Shown here: piece by piece, positions 14,101 to 29,100 of the stretch
How positions within the stretch are numbered: position 1 is the first letter of the stretch
Layout: every line of letters starts with the position of its first letter
NCBI RefSeq assembly: GCF_018139145.2
Contig: NC_059471.1
Span: 88,124,520 to 88,188,519, forward strand
Reading direction: 5' to 3'
DNA from: Gymnogyps californianus
Taxonomy: Eukaryota > Chordata > Aves > Accipitriformes > Cathartidae
Length of the DNA: 64,000 nt
Made by a program: the position numbers and the translations under genes
Notes under the pieces: model-generated
Database searches by the model: none
What the model saw: the letters and a program-made list of their open reading frames with translations, nothing else
What the model was told of the DNA's origin: nothing

Positions 14101-17100
14101 GGTATTATATTTAAACACATTGCAAGGTTACCTGGTCAAAATATGGCCAATTCCTGCCCTCACAGGTTTTTTTCTAGATATCATGTCAGAAAACTCTTAG
14201 ATTGTGCAAGTCACATGGCTGCAAAACCATTCCATTCCCTTACTTGGTTAAACATCATTAACTTTTTTCCCTGAAGATTATTCCTAACAGCTTGCTCAGA
14301 AGCTCTTTGTGCTTACTCTGTCACTTTCACCATCTTGGCACAGCTAACACTCTTTAATGACAGAAGCCTCTTTTAAGAGATGTACATGTCACATTAAAGT
14401 TTGTACCTGTGTTTCAAATAAAATGCCACAGAATTTATATGGTGAAATGGGAAAACAAAATGCGTGCATTTATTCCAGGCTACCCTCTTACAAGCACCCA
14501 CTCGAAAGGCACATTACTCTTCTCTTTCGTAAGACTTCAGTTCTCTGCCACCCCTCCCCTTCTTGCCTTGTGTCCAATGTATTAAGGAATATGTCATGAA
14601 TGATGTTTCTTTCTTCTGCAGTGGGAGCCATCTTCAGTAAGGAAGCAGTGCTGAAATCAATCCTCTTCAGCTTGTTCACTAAACATTAAAAAAAAAATCG
14701 TATTAGAGTTCAAGAAAAAAAAAAAATTTGGCTTAGCTCTGAAGATTTTAACCTGGAATCAGTTGTCTCTTTCCTTTTTTCTTTTCCCCCCTGTAAGTTA
14801 AAAGCTGTAACTTCACAGTCCCATAGATTCTAACAGAAATTTGGCTTTTAGAATTGACTGCATCAAAGAAAAAATAAGGCAGAAGTTCACTGTAACCTCA
14901 CCAATGTGACGAGGAACTCTTATACATATACTATGATACCCACCCACCGCTCCAACAGAAAACTTAAGTACTCGCCTCAAAGTACAGAAAAACATATCAA
15001 ACAAGAAACCCTACAGAACAATCAATCTTCTTCAGGTTTTGCCAATGGTACAAGAATGCAAATTTACGATAGAACTCATTACCATAGGCCACAATGATTG
15101 AAATTTTAGCTTAAAAGATCTTCTGTTCAGTTTATTCAATGTTTCTCTAATTCTGTGCTTTAAAATTCCAGCTTGAAACAAAACAAGATGGAGCTACACA
15201 CTCCTTCCCCTGCTCTCCCCCTTTTTTTTTTTTCTGAGTTTCTTTCCAAAAGGAACATGGGCACCCAGACAGGTAAGGAGCTGTGATGCACCTAGCAGAC
15301 CCACCGTGGGGGCAATCAATCAGCCACAGCATTAGGAAAGCCTGTGCTGCACTCAGATCTGAAGTGGAGCGAGCATCCTGGAAACAGAGAAGTCTAGGGG
15401 GGTGCAGAGTACATCAGGAGTGCCCTTGTCTGTCAGGTTAGCCAAAGAATTTCCAAGAATGTGATAGCAGGCTTTTAAACTCTCTTACACTACTGAGACA
15501 CATGAGACAGAATGAAAATCTGATTTTAAACAAATTAGGAACATTTCTAAGTAGCAGAACTTCTGAAGTTTACTTCCTTCCAGCTATTAAGTTGAACCTG
15601 AGGCAGATGTGCATGCTACCAGGAAAAATGACGTACATTCCCCTTGCTTGAAGATTTCTTCTTCCTCAGGGCTCTCAGGAACAAGTGGATTAACAAATGC
15701 TGGCCTATGGACAGGAATTTTTTTTTAAGTTACAAACTTTACAAGAATTTGTGCTGTAAATACATTATAACAGTCTTCCATTTTTGCTTACATACACAGA
15801 ACAAGATGAAAAGACATACGTCAGGTTATATCATAGAAATAAATACATTATTTCATAATGTGCAGCTGCCAACAGATTATCACATTAGCTTTAACTCTGA
15901 AGGGGCAGTTAAGTGATCCAACCACTATCCAGTATAATTAAGAGTAAGTGATGCATCTATGATTCTTAAAGAGCTAAAACTGTACCCATAGATTATAATG
16001 AAGATTATTCAAGCAGAAAGCTGTTTAGAAACTCAGCAAACGAAGATGTGATGATCTAGGATCGTCTAAAACAGATACACAAAACTTGAATGGTATCATT
16101 CCTCCTGGAATAGAAAGAGCACAGTGCCGTAGCTAGCAAGTGTTCTTATAATTTACATGTTCCCACGACAGCCTTATCAACAGCCAAAAGCTGTTTACCA
16201 CGTGTACCACTTATCAAAGAAGATGATATGAGGCTGCCTTGAGCACAAATTTGTATGTTTATTTTACTGCACAAATAAGTTTAACCTAATTATATAATTA
16301 TTTCTTTTCACAAGGAAAGGCAAATGCTTTTTTTCAAGAGCCAATCTTCCCCATCATTTCTAATTATTATTTTTCTATTTTCAACATTTATACAAATGCT
16401 CAGAACAATATATATGTAGAAACACATACACAAATATCTGCTGAACAATTCACCTCTGCCCCAAGCCTTTACTTGGGCTGGTGACAAGAGGCATGCAGAG
16501 AGGATCTTTTCGCTTGGAACAAACTGCTCTTTCCTGGTTTGCTAAACCTCTGGATTTTGGAGACACACCAGCTCCTTCTCCATCACAGAGCTCATTCTCC
16601 CTCTCCTCAGCTCAGGACACATATAGATCAGCTCTCCTGTCCAAGCCCCAAGCTGCTGAGATGCAAGTTTGCTATGGTCCAAAAGCCACACAACCATGTT
16701 TCTGTGGCACTATAATCAACCTAACATACCCTGTACCTCTCTGAAAGGTTTTTACCTTACATAGAATAAATACCCTCCTTATATGGACAGAATGCTTCCA
16801 AAACACAGCTGGCTTGTGGCCAGCTGGCTTGAAGAACAGCCAACTGAAGTTTGTATCTATCTATGCAAGTCCATGTAGGCTTGTCCTCAGTCAATGTGCC
16901 AGTGTATAATTACATCAGATTTGATGTAATTCTTTTGCAAAATAAGTCCTTAAAATGGGAACCATAAATATATTTTTTTAAATGTATAGTATGTTAATGG
17001 GTTCTAAAAAAATCTCATAAATCTGAAGGAAACCAACCTAATAACTACTTCTAACGTTATCAGGACTAAATAATTATGTCAAGCAAAACCCCTTCATTAA

Positions 17101-20100
17101 ACATATCCCTCTTCATTAAACACAGACAATTATTTAAACTAGTTAGAAACAGAAGATTGTTTATTACTTTTGCAAGCTATACAAGAAAGAGGTAAGCAAT
17201 ACAACCGATTTTTCTGGTGCTGGAGTCATAAACCAAAACTGAAACTGAGCAGCCTGTTAGTTTAATGACTAAGGAATTACAGAGAGAGTAAAACCAGAAA
17301 AATAAGAAAGTTGGGGTTTGGGATTTTTTTAAGTTCTGTGGGAATATTTATCAGTTCCATGTTACTTACATCACCAAGTTTTAGGCTGAATTATTCTGAT
17401 GACACCTATCATGTGTCTATTAGGGAATTAATGGCATTATTCACTCGACTATTTAACCACTGAAACTCAATCTTTTCTGGTTTTATGGCAAGAAGGCAAT
17501 TAATTCTAACAACTGCTAGAATGCAGGTGGGTTTCTAGCAGACTCATTCACTTCTGTGTTCATCAGGCCAGTCATTCAAACACAGGGAAAATCTGTTAAA
17601 GAAAAGGGTCAGATCCCCAGACTAACATTAATTCCTGGTATCATCTGACTGCTGAAATCAATGCTCCGAAGCTTGCCGCAGGAAAGTAACACTTGCCAGC
17701 AGAAAACATCGACTATGTGATTTATTTATCACCTACACTATATGGCTTCTACACATACATAGCAAGCTGCCATGTTTGCTACTTTCACCACAGTAGGAGT
17801 CTGAAAACTATTTTCCTGTCCTACAAATTACCGTTTATTCTCTGGATCCCGGGCCACCATGACAAAGGTTGCATCTAACACAGGGCTGTAATCACCATCA
17901 TGTAGCTAAGAAAGACAGGAAACAATTATATTTGTAAACTCTAAAACTGTAAATGTGCTTAGCAAGCTATTCAGTTGTCATCAACTATGCTATCACACTG
18001 TTAATGTTGTTTATTTTCATGTTCTGTCATCCCTTCCAAGATCTCTCACAATAGGTCGGAGAGAAGGAAATAACACAAATTAAAACTCTAGTTTCAGGAA
18101 TTCTGCAATGTAAACGTTAAGCAGGGAATGCTTATTAACTACTACTTTCAGCTGGGAGGGGAGGAAATCAACACAGGCATTGTAAAAGGACCCACTTACC
18201 CTTTAGTCTGAGAAATGCCAAAACATTTTTTTGTCAGTACCAAATTGCCACTAATGCCAGCACTGCGAGGAGTTCAGACAATAAAGGTGTAACATTATCT
18301 TCTACATCACAGACTTGACTTAAGGAGACCAAATGAATAAAAAAATATTTACCTGTATATAATAACATCTGAATTATAGCCACTAATACCACCTAAGTGT
18401 TTATAGCATATCTTTGTTACTCTAAATAATTAAATAACTGAATTAATGTTTCAGTTAGCTAATCAATTGACAGTAAATATTCAATAGAAAAGTTAATGAT
18501 TTTTTAATTTAATTATTTATATTCCTTTTGCTTCCTGCACAGTGTAGCCTAGTTGCACCCTTCATTTATTTTCTATTATTTAGTATTTGATAACTTATTA
18601 CTAAAATTATGCTGCACAGTAGATAAGATGAACACAAGAGATACAATTTAATACTGAATCTGAATACCAACATTACAATTTATGAATCTATAAAATCCAA
18701 AGGTATAAGGAAAATAAAGTTTTTCAAAAGCAGGGAGAAACTTATTTAAGAACATGCAGAGTACAGCCACCTATTTTTTCCTGTAGGAGTACCGTGTTGC
18801 AGTTTAATTACAAAATGCTGGTTAAGAAAAATGCATGTCTTCAAAGAAAGTTTAGCAACAGAGTATCTTGCTGCACCTAGACTATTGAAGTTGTCTTGGT
18901 CTTGAAACACTAGGGCTGTCTCAAGCCCTTCAGAAACAGTTATTCTAGAAAATATAATTTAGATTGCTAAGGTCATTATCCAGAATTTCCCCTGAAGCAC
19001 CTCATGCCTGTCATAAGATGGAGAGAAGTCACAGGAACTAACCTGCAGCATGTGCATCTTCACTTCCATCGAGGTCCTCCCAACCCAAGAAACATTGCCG
19101 GTGAATTTGATGTCACAGTCTGGATATATAATCTTCTTGCACAAATCTACAAGACAAACATTAGAGGTTACTGGAGACAGATCACTCACATGTAATATTA
19201 GAAAGACTGCATTCTCTAAGACCTTTTTGTGTTCTGCAAATGGCAACACACGCAAAGACAACCCAGAAAAGACAGTTGTTGCAAGGGACCACAGTGCTAG
19301 CCTCCAGCTTCTGCCTTATCAGACTTCTAAAGCCAGAACAGGAGAAGGAAGTAGGCACACAGGTGGCAGATGGATGGCAGACCCACAGAGGTGTTCAGCA
19401 GAACATGTGACACAAGCAAGATCCAACTCCACCAGAACAAACACTGTTCAATAATGAAGCTTATTTGGCTAAGTGTCAAAATAAAACCACAGAAAAGTTG
19501 TATTTTGAAGTGAAGGGAAATATGAAATACTGAAAAGCATCTACAAAACTGTCTTCCCTCCTCCTTTCAACAAAAGCCACAGTACTCAGAGCTCAAGCCA
19601 AAGCAAGATGCAGTGAACTAAACAGGGGAGTGAAGAAGGTATCCCCAGCAACAAGCACAGGAAGGCAGTGGCTGCTGAAAGAGTATGAAACCATTTCTGC
19701 TGACCACATTGCCACTTACTGATTTTATCCACCAGAGCTGTAACTATTGATAAGGGAGACCTTGGCTGCATTTCCTGCTTGGTGTGAGTGTAGCAAATAA
19801 GAACTGTGGAGAGACCAAAAATGGAGTCAGCTCTTTAACACAAACTTCAGTGGAGCAGATCAAAGCCATCTTTGTGAAGCATGAGAAGTACCTGCAAAAC
19901 ACAAACTAAAGTATCATACTGTAGGAGTGCACGACTTCCACATTTTCATGTATGTAACTCACAAGATTGCTATAAAGAAAACAGTGATTCAGCAGCTGTC
20001 TCAGTTATATGCATATTTACTTACTACAAAGAGAAATTTATCCAAGCATTTTAAATTAACCCATCACTCCACTTCCAGTCCCACGTAATCTCTTCGCTCT

Positions 20101-23100
20101 ACCCCTGCAGCCCACTGTCTCAGATCCTTCCTGCCTTCTATTTTGATTTCATGCAGGTTGTCCTCCTATCTGAGGACTTATTTTTAAATACTGATTCCTT
20201 TAAAGAGGTGCAGATTAGATAAACTGTGCCTTACAGGCATGAAAGCATAGTAAGAGGTATTTATCACACTGTAATTACTACTAGCCAAACCACTATGTAA
20301 ATTAATTAGCTCTGCTCATAAGAGCATATCCAAGTAAACAGACTCCTTACAGTAATACAAGGCTGCAAAGATTTTTTTTTTTTTTCCTAGTATTCATGTG
20401 ATTTTCACTCAACACAGATTTCCATAATCAAAAGCATCTGTTTGTACTTAAAGAGATAAGAGAGAAAGAAGATCTCTGTCCTTCCAGGTAATCCAAGATT
20501 TTTTTTCCCTAGAATTACTGAAGTCACAATTCTAAAAACTGTTATGCCTATCAACTCATGCCATCAATATGATTAGTAAGAGTCTGACTGGGATTTATCA
20601 GAATCCTATTATCAAAGACAAAAAACCAGAAGTCTATCAGACCTTTATGCAGTACATCTGCCAAGATCACAGAATATACGGGGGAGGGGAGGGGGGCAGG
20701 ATGGGATGAAACAGTACATTTTCCTGTGAAAACTGCTGATCACCATCCTAAATATTGCATAACTGGGACAGAATCTTGATTAACCCAAAACAATACACCC
20801 CCAGTGGAACTGACTGAAGCCCAGTATGACTACAAACACGGCAAAGTCATTCTGCACTGTAACAGGAAAAACCTAAGATCTTCACAGATTTCCAGGGAAA
20901 ATAAACAAGGCACAGAATGAAAAACAGGCTCATGTCATCTACCAATGAAGGGCAGCCAATAGTTTCAAGTCTCTTTTTCTAATTCAGGACAGGTACTGAA
21001 GCCAGTATCTTCCACATCCCAGAAAGAAACAGAAATCATCTAGCTATTTTGTCTATCCTTGATAGAGACGTGACATGCATTCACTTGCTTCTCTGCCTTC
21101 CTCAATTTTGCCCATCTGGACCCACAGAAGGTCTTTCTTTCCTGCCAAAAAAACCTGTTCCATTCAGAACTTTCCCTTAATAAGCACTTATTCTTTGTCA
21201 AAAACCTCCATCAAAATGCTCCCAACCAGCTACAGAACTTTGATGAAGGAAGTCACCTGGTGACATTTTAAGAGAAAAGTATCTCCAAGTTATATTAACA
21301 ACCTAGCACTTATTTTAGCTGCAAAACAAAAGTCAAAGATCTTGAACTTTTAAAGACCATGAATAAATGAAAAGGAGAAAAAAATTAAGTAAGGTAACTC
21401 ATGAAACAACTGAGTTGTTTTTACCTTTAACATCAATTTGGAGACAGAACCCAAGAGTCTATACCGAGTGTTTTTCATTTGTTCTCAATGGATACATTGT
21501 GCTCTTTGCAGATTACCTCTCTTCTCCCCAAAGGGAAGATTAAAATATTTGCACCTCACTATCTGTTGTGTTTTGTGTTGTTTGGGGGGTTTTTTAAGAG
21601 AAAAATCTTATGTTTTAATTTGAAATAGCGCACTCTGCAAATTTTCTCCGATTTAACGCTCAATGCAGATTCATAATCTAGGATCATTTCTCAGTAAGTT
21701 ATTCTTGTAGCTGGTCCTTTACAAAATTGGCAGAGGCAAGAAGCTGAAGCTGAGAAATTTTGCTTCTGTCTGTTCTTTATCATCCTTCCTTCTCTTTCAG
21801 CATCAGTATCTTTTCTTTTTTTCCTTCCCCTTTGAGATAGCACATTGATGTGATTCCCTCCCTGAGGTCATACTATATCATACCAAACAGTGCTCAACAG
21901 TACTCAAACTCACTTTGTCTGCATTACTTGTACATTCTTTACAAGGGCATAGATACATACCTCCTAAACTGTCAAGATCTTCAAGTATCCTTCCAAACCT
22001 GTAAGATATGTTTTTTGACAATTAAATACCTACATATATAGTAAATGAAAGTTAACACTTTCCTGTATGTGTAACACGGTTGCTTTGTTACCTTACACTG
22101 TTGTGTACATTCAGGTACTTTTCTCTTATTTCAGGTTGACTTCCTAGAGGTAGAATAACTTCCAAGTAGCTATCCTTCATTCTCCTAGGAGGGAGATCTT
22201 CCTGCCGTTTTGCCAGTAAAGCATGAAGAGCTTTTCTTTCTTGCATTGCTTGCACATGATCCCTGGTAAGAAAAAAACCACTCCGTCTGGAGTATGACAA
22301 CAGAACTGCAACCCTAGCTAAAAGATGTCACATTGAAGATCATCAAAATGAAAACAAAAAAGTAGTAAAAATAGCAAGACACAGTAAGCGTGCCTTGAAA
22401 AGAAATTTAAATGCACGTAATGAGATATGCTAAGCAAGACTACTGCAGAAAACTTTTAAATAGTTTTGTGTACAAGTGGCAAGCACAGACTTTACACTAA
22501 AGAGACAAACAAAATTTATCTAATTCTGAATGCTACCAAAATGGTTCCCCTTGAAAAGAACAAATCAGACATAATTTAACCTATGAGGTTTTGTGCATAT
22601 TCATGTCTTCCATAGCTACTGTATCACAACTCTTCCTACAGTGCCAATTTTAAAGGACTGACCGTCAACTTACAATCTCTCCCAAGAAGTAAAGCAGATG
22701 TGTAGTGTTGGTTAGTACTAACAACAAAGAGAATTAATCTGCTAAGACTTGCTATCATCCACAGGTGAGTTCTCCCTTTACAGCATCAGTTCATACAGCA
22801 TACACTTCATCAGCAAGCTAAAAGAAAGGGAAAATTAATCTATTTCTCTCTCTCTTCCGACCCAGTCATGACTATACAGGAAAGTTATAGAAAGAAACAA
22901 TACAGCAAAGAGAGCACTACCCCTTCACAGCTGCTTTTCCAGCACCACCAAGTCAGAGGGGTTGCAATTCTCACAAGGGAGTAAGGGTCAACTTACTGTC
23001 ACTTCTTTCCAATCTACCAAGTTGGTTCCTTGCACAGGTATCTACGAGATACAACAATCTTGCCCGCCACTCTCTCTTACCTGTTCCTCCAAAGTTCCCT

Positions 23101-26100
23101 CCCCTTAAAAGTGTAACCTGACTGAATAAAGCAAGTATTTCATAACATCCCTAGAATCAACAACAAAGCATTAAAAACCTAAGGGTTAAACATGCAACAG
23201 TTCCAGTATAAAACCAAGGAGTATGCAAAACCATGAATCCATTTCATAGAGCAAGCGAAGGCATAAACCACTATGTAACCAAATTTAATTTTAAACATGT
23301 GGATATGTGCCATTCATTCAGTTGTGCATGCTGCATTGCTGAGATCTGAGTGCCATTGTGTTTAACAAAACCAATTCAAAAAAAAACTGAAAGAAAACAA
23401 CAGAAAGAACCTTTTCACCAAAAAGAAAATTTGTCTTAAGTTTTGACTTTGGATGAATTCTGGGTATTAGCCATTTAAGATGAAGACTTTTTTGGCTTGA
23501 GTTTTATTTTTTGAAGAGGAGAGGTACAAAGCAGTCATGCTTCAACATATTTATATTCCCTCCTCTCTGTTTAATAATTTTTGGGGAAATAGGAGTAATC
23601 CATGATCAAAGAGAATAAAAGTCTAGCAGAAAATTTCAGTTAGTTTTGTTTGTTTATTTGTTTGAAATATAAAATATGGTTTACCTCATCTGGGCAACAT
23701 GACTACTGCAGAGTTCAGAGAAAACAGAAAGATAACAACCTCCTCCAGAGGGTTAATGTTTGAAGTTATGCCATTGCATGGAAACAGAATATACTAGACA
23801 ATTAAGGAAAGATGCAATGTCCAAAATGATGCACCTTTATGCTTTTTAAAAGATTTGTTTCCAAGGTCTTTCAGTGAAAGGTTTAAGAGAAATTAATCAG
23901 AGAGTAAATCAGAAATTTGTCTACAAACACAGAGAAATCAAACAATAAAAATTTAACTATATTCTGTTTTCCCCAGTCCCATCCTGGCTCCTCCGAGGTC
24001 AGCAGCAGAACTCTTCTTGACTTCAGCTTCAGAATGTACTCTTCAATATACGGAAGTATTGGGCTCAAGGCAATAACATTTTTCAACAGATAAACAGTTA
24101 CACACTGCAGTACCAGTCATACAGAAATGATACTTCATCTAAGTATTAACTAATACCTGCCCTAAACATTCAGAGAAATGACATTATAGTCTAGATACAG
24201 GTGTGGCCATTTCAGAAAAAATAATTAGCAATGAACAGATTAATAGTTTTAATTACAATTTAAGTACAAAACCAGAATAAATATATAAGCAAGGTATTTC
24301 TTTCTAATGCAAAATGTCACTGGCCTTTACAAAAGAAATCCCGAACCAAAGTTTCCTTTTAGCAAAATTAATGGCCAAAGGCATTCCTCCAACATGCACC
24401 TCTCCTCTCTCCCAGCAATCCAGATGTATGTGCATCAGTACTTCCCTAGTTCCCATTTTGGGACTCGTATCAAGCTATTCTCTTAGGTTTGTCCTCTTCA
24501 GTCATTCTGTGGCCTAACTCAATTAAAGCACTGGCTGTCCAGTCTCCATATTTATCAACTCTTTGTCACTCCATTTTAAAATGGGATCTCAAAGGCTACA
24601 TGATCCATGTCCTCCAAACCTTCCCATATTAAAGCCGTCATTCTCAAGCACTCCCAGCTACGGACTCCCTGGCTTTACTTCTTCATGGTAGCTGAAGCAT
24701 ACAGTACTCTGCAAACCATTTCTGCTGTATTTTATACAGCACAAGAGACATACCTATCTAAGAAAAACACTGCTGTGGTGATCCTGGCTTCAGTCTGCTC
24801 TCCTTCCAGGGTGGGAGCAGCAGGGGAAAAGAAATGGATGGAAGATCAGATTTGACCAGAGCCCTCTAAAATCTCAATCCTCGGATGGTATTTCCATATG
24901 ACGTGGTTCCTCCCCAGCCATTCTGGACTGCAGGAAAGGCTTTTTTAAAAATCAACTTCTATAGCCCTTTTCAGCTGACCTACCGAAAATTTCAAGCCCC
25001 CTCATGCTTAGATACTAGTCTTACTAAGCAAAAATCAGCTTCCCAGATTCAGGCATTTTCTTTAGTGTGCCTATAATCCTGTTTAGATAAACCTAGTCAG
25101 AAGGCCTGGACACATCAGACATTCCACCCAGGCAAGCCTCTCTTCATTTCCCTATCAGTGCACAAAGTGTGAAAAAAGAGCTCACCAAACACAGCCATAA
25201 GAAAATTAACAATCAATACAACAAACATGGGACCAACCAAACTGCAATACGTAATTCCCCCAGAGTGCTACCAACTTTTTCAGAACTGTTAACAGCAGAG
25301 GATTACAGTCAACTCTGGCTTATTCAAACTAATGGAGGGGGAGGAAGGTAACGTGAATAAAGCCAAAACATCAATGATTTAAATTATATGTAAATTAATC
25401 TAAATTAAGTTACAGAAGAGGAAAGAAATGCCCGAGATGCTCCTGACTAAGGAGACTCTGATCCCGAGCTGACAATTTTCCAAAGTGAGATGGGTGCTGC
25501 CAGGCCATTCATAACGCAGCCTGCTTCACGCTGAACCAGCTCAGCTGCCTCTGAATCCAGTGCAGGATAAATCCACCATGTGGGTAATCCACCAACAGGT
25601 AACTGAAGAGGTAACAGCAACATAACATTTCCAGCCAGACTCTGCAGCTCTTAAACTTCCATCAGATTCAAAGCTAATGGGAGAATCTTGTAAGCATCAA
25701 GATCACATATTTCGTTCCTTTGGTGCTAAAGATCTTCTGCCAGAGAAATCTCAGAAGTTTGTGATCCACAAAGTAACAATTCAGAAACCTTGTTTGCATT
25801 ACTTTTTTGCTGGATCTTTTTTTCCTTTCCTAGTCAGCAAGCTCACATCGTTAACTTCCACTATCACAACCCTGAGCTCTACCTGGGTTTCACAAATAAA
25901 GTAAAATGCATTTAATGTACACTGTACCTCCAGTTGGTAGATGCTCCCACTATATCCCTCAATCTGCTCCGCACTGGAAAAAAAAAAAAAAAATCAAAGC
26001 AAATCAAGCTTAGTTCTGCAAGTGATGAACGTGCGGTTGCCTGGTGTTAAAAGGCACAATCCTCATCCCAGAACAGAAAAATTAAGCAAATTCATGCAAA

Positions 26101-29100
26101 TAGCAGCCCAGAAACAAAAGTTTGGCCAAATTCACTGATGCTGTTAGTAGGCATATCACAATAATGGGCTGAGTAACATGATTCCATAGCTTAGTGTGTA
26201 TAGCCAACAAAGAGTGTTTGTTAATGCAATCAAACACCTGCAGTGCTAATTAACAGCTGAAAGAGACAGCAGATCAAGATCAGATGGAGGAATTTTGATG
26301 TGAAAATATTTCAGCCTAAACACAAACAAACTGTGGAGCTAACACAAATCAGAAAATCATAAAAGAATATAAAAAGGAACAATACAGCTGGGAGACAGGG
26401 AATGAGGAGAGTACTATTTAAATAATCCCACCCATGAAGGCAGGTAATGTCAGCAGACTGGCTGTTCCCAGCAGGGTTTCATAGCCTAAATTTTTAGCAG
26501 CCTCAAAGAACACAGTGTTAAGACACTGAAGACAGGCCTGTAAAATTGATTCCGGCACTGTTTGCAATATCAGAGTTAATACTAGTTCTGCCCAAGTTTC
26601 TCCTAAATTTCAAGAATAATCTGCATAAGCAGTTTTTCTACTCTTTCCTCAGATGAGGCTATTAAGTGTGCTAAGGTCCCGTCAAACCTATCAAACTACT
26701 CCATCGTTGTTAGGCAGGTGAAAGTATGCTATTTGGAAACACCTGAAAACAACCAGCAACAATTCCCAAGCTCAGAACAGAAGTTGAGAATTGTATAGTA
26801 GGGATTCCTTGCTTATTTAGAAAGATTTTTATACAAGGGGTTCAAATATTAGGACACAATAGTTAGGGACACATCAAGGAAGGGTACCAAAAAAGATCCA
26901 AAACTTCACGGTGAAACAGAAAGAGGGCTGCTGGTGACTCACGAGCTGATCCTATATACTTTTAGGTTATTAGACATCATCAGGCTTCACGCTTTTCAAG
27001 CTAAATGCCTGGTCAGAGTATTCACAGTGATCAGCAAGCTGTCCTGTGAACCCTGGAGTGAGCAGAGCCTGATTTCCTAGGTATTTAAATCACATACCCC
27101 TCCCTCAGCCAGATCCACTCGGCTCTGCTCCCCTCCTCCCCATACAGTCACTTCAGTTTCTGCTGCGTTCCTGCCCGAGTCCCCCACACCACCACCACCA
27201 CTGCAATACCCCTAACCTCCCCTTTCTCGTTCCTTCCCCTGCAACACCCTCAGCTCCCGTCCCTACACTCCCAGCCTGCTTCTGTTTTGCCTGCCCTCCA
27301 GACAAGCACCAGCATGAGCTGTGGTTAGCCCAGAGGTAGGCAAAGGGCTGACTGCCAGCCAGCCAGCACACAGATCCCAGTCATTCGCCAACTGCCAGCA
27401 AACACCATGGTCCGTGGCTGACCCCAACACTAGCTCTGGCACCCTAACGAACCTCTGATTCAGAAGCCAATTTTCACAAAGCTTGTGGAAACATGTTTCT
27501 CTTCGAGATTTGTGCTCGTCTATTTTGGCTGACATCAAGCAACAAAAGGTTCTGGAAGAAGAGGGGGACAAGAAGATAGGCAGACAAAGACAAAACAGAC
27601 TACTTAGGCCTCATTTCTTTAGGAAATTAGGCTAAAAACATGTTTTGAAATCAGAAGAGTTCCACTACTAATTCTAAGAACAAAAGAATTTTCAATTTTT
27701 TGAAATTGATTGAAGAAACTGATTGAAAATCTTAAGAGTTGATTTTTTTTTTGGAAGGGGGGAAGGTCTGATTCTTTTTTTCTTAAGAAGCAGCAGGCTT
27801 GTTTACAGAATAGGTACTACTTTCCTGTTACTCATACTCCACCTGTGAAGCTGCCATAGCATGCATTTGATCAATTCAGTGTTAGCAGAAACACTGTTAC
27901 AGCTTCTAGAACACAAAACCTCAATTTTCCCAACAGTGTGCAGACTGTGCTGGGATGGAGGGGGAATAAACAGCACTTCCTCTTTGTTTAAACTAAGTTC
28001 ATCTTCCTTTTCAACTCTACAGAGGTAAAAAGCTCTGAAAAAAATCTCAGGTCCAAACCTGCAAACATGTATATATGCTGTTAGTCCCATTTAATACTTC
28101 TGATTTCAATTTTCGGCATACAAGTAAACATTTGCCAGGCTGAAACCACATAATTTTTATTTTAACGACAAAAGGGTCATAGCATAAAAGTGTTTCTAAA
28201 ATGTTGCCAAGCTAAATCTAGTCCATTTTACAGGCTCGTAAGCACACAGTTTTTCTTTTTTTTCCCCTGGGAAGACTATATTGCTCTCCTAGATACAACA
28301 GAAATTTACAACAGAAATCTTACAACAGAAATTTAAGTAAGTAATTAAGCATAAAAATCCATAAACTCTTTCTCTTTTCTTATTTGGCAAATGTCTTAAA
28401 CATGCAAAACAATTACAGCAAATGGGGTTTATCCATTGTTATCATGTTGTGTATTTCACAGTATCTCCTAAACTGTGACCAGTGGATCATTAATGCCGGA
28501 GCAGCAGGGTCTGAGTTTATTTGCACTGTGCTGTGATGAAGGACATGAGGGCAGCTGGACAAGATCGCTGCATTCATCTCTGCCAATGAGATCCATGCCC
28601 CCTTGTGCTGGTGCCTCCCCAGGCTGTATCCAGTTCAGGCAGACCGCTACGATGTATTTTACCACCAGTTTTGGTATAGAGCTTGGTCTGGACTTCAGTG
28701 AAAGATGCAGATTCGAATGTCTAAAATGAAGCTAAGTACTGCAGGAGTTGCTGTGTAAGAGATTTTGTATCCCACAAGCCTCTTAGAAACGTGTTATCCA
28801 GCACACCACCAGAAACACAGTGTGCTGACAGAGATCTAGTACAACAATATTGCCACAAATAAGATCAGAGCCATTCACCGAAGGCAAAGAGGCTTTAAGC
28901 TAGTCGACAGAGAAGAATAATAGCATTTCATTTTTCATGAACGCTAAAGTAAGGAAAAACAGTAGCTGAGTAAGCTTAGTGTTACAGCAAATATTAAAAT
29001 ATGTACAGATTACCACAACACACCATTATTCACATGAATGGGTAAGTGTCCTGCGGAGTGGAAAATACAGGTTAGATTAACAATTAAAAGAAACAATGCA

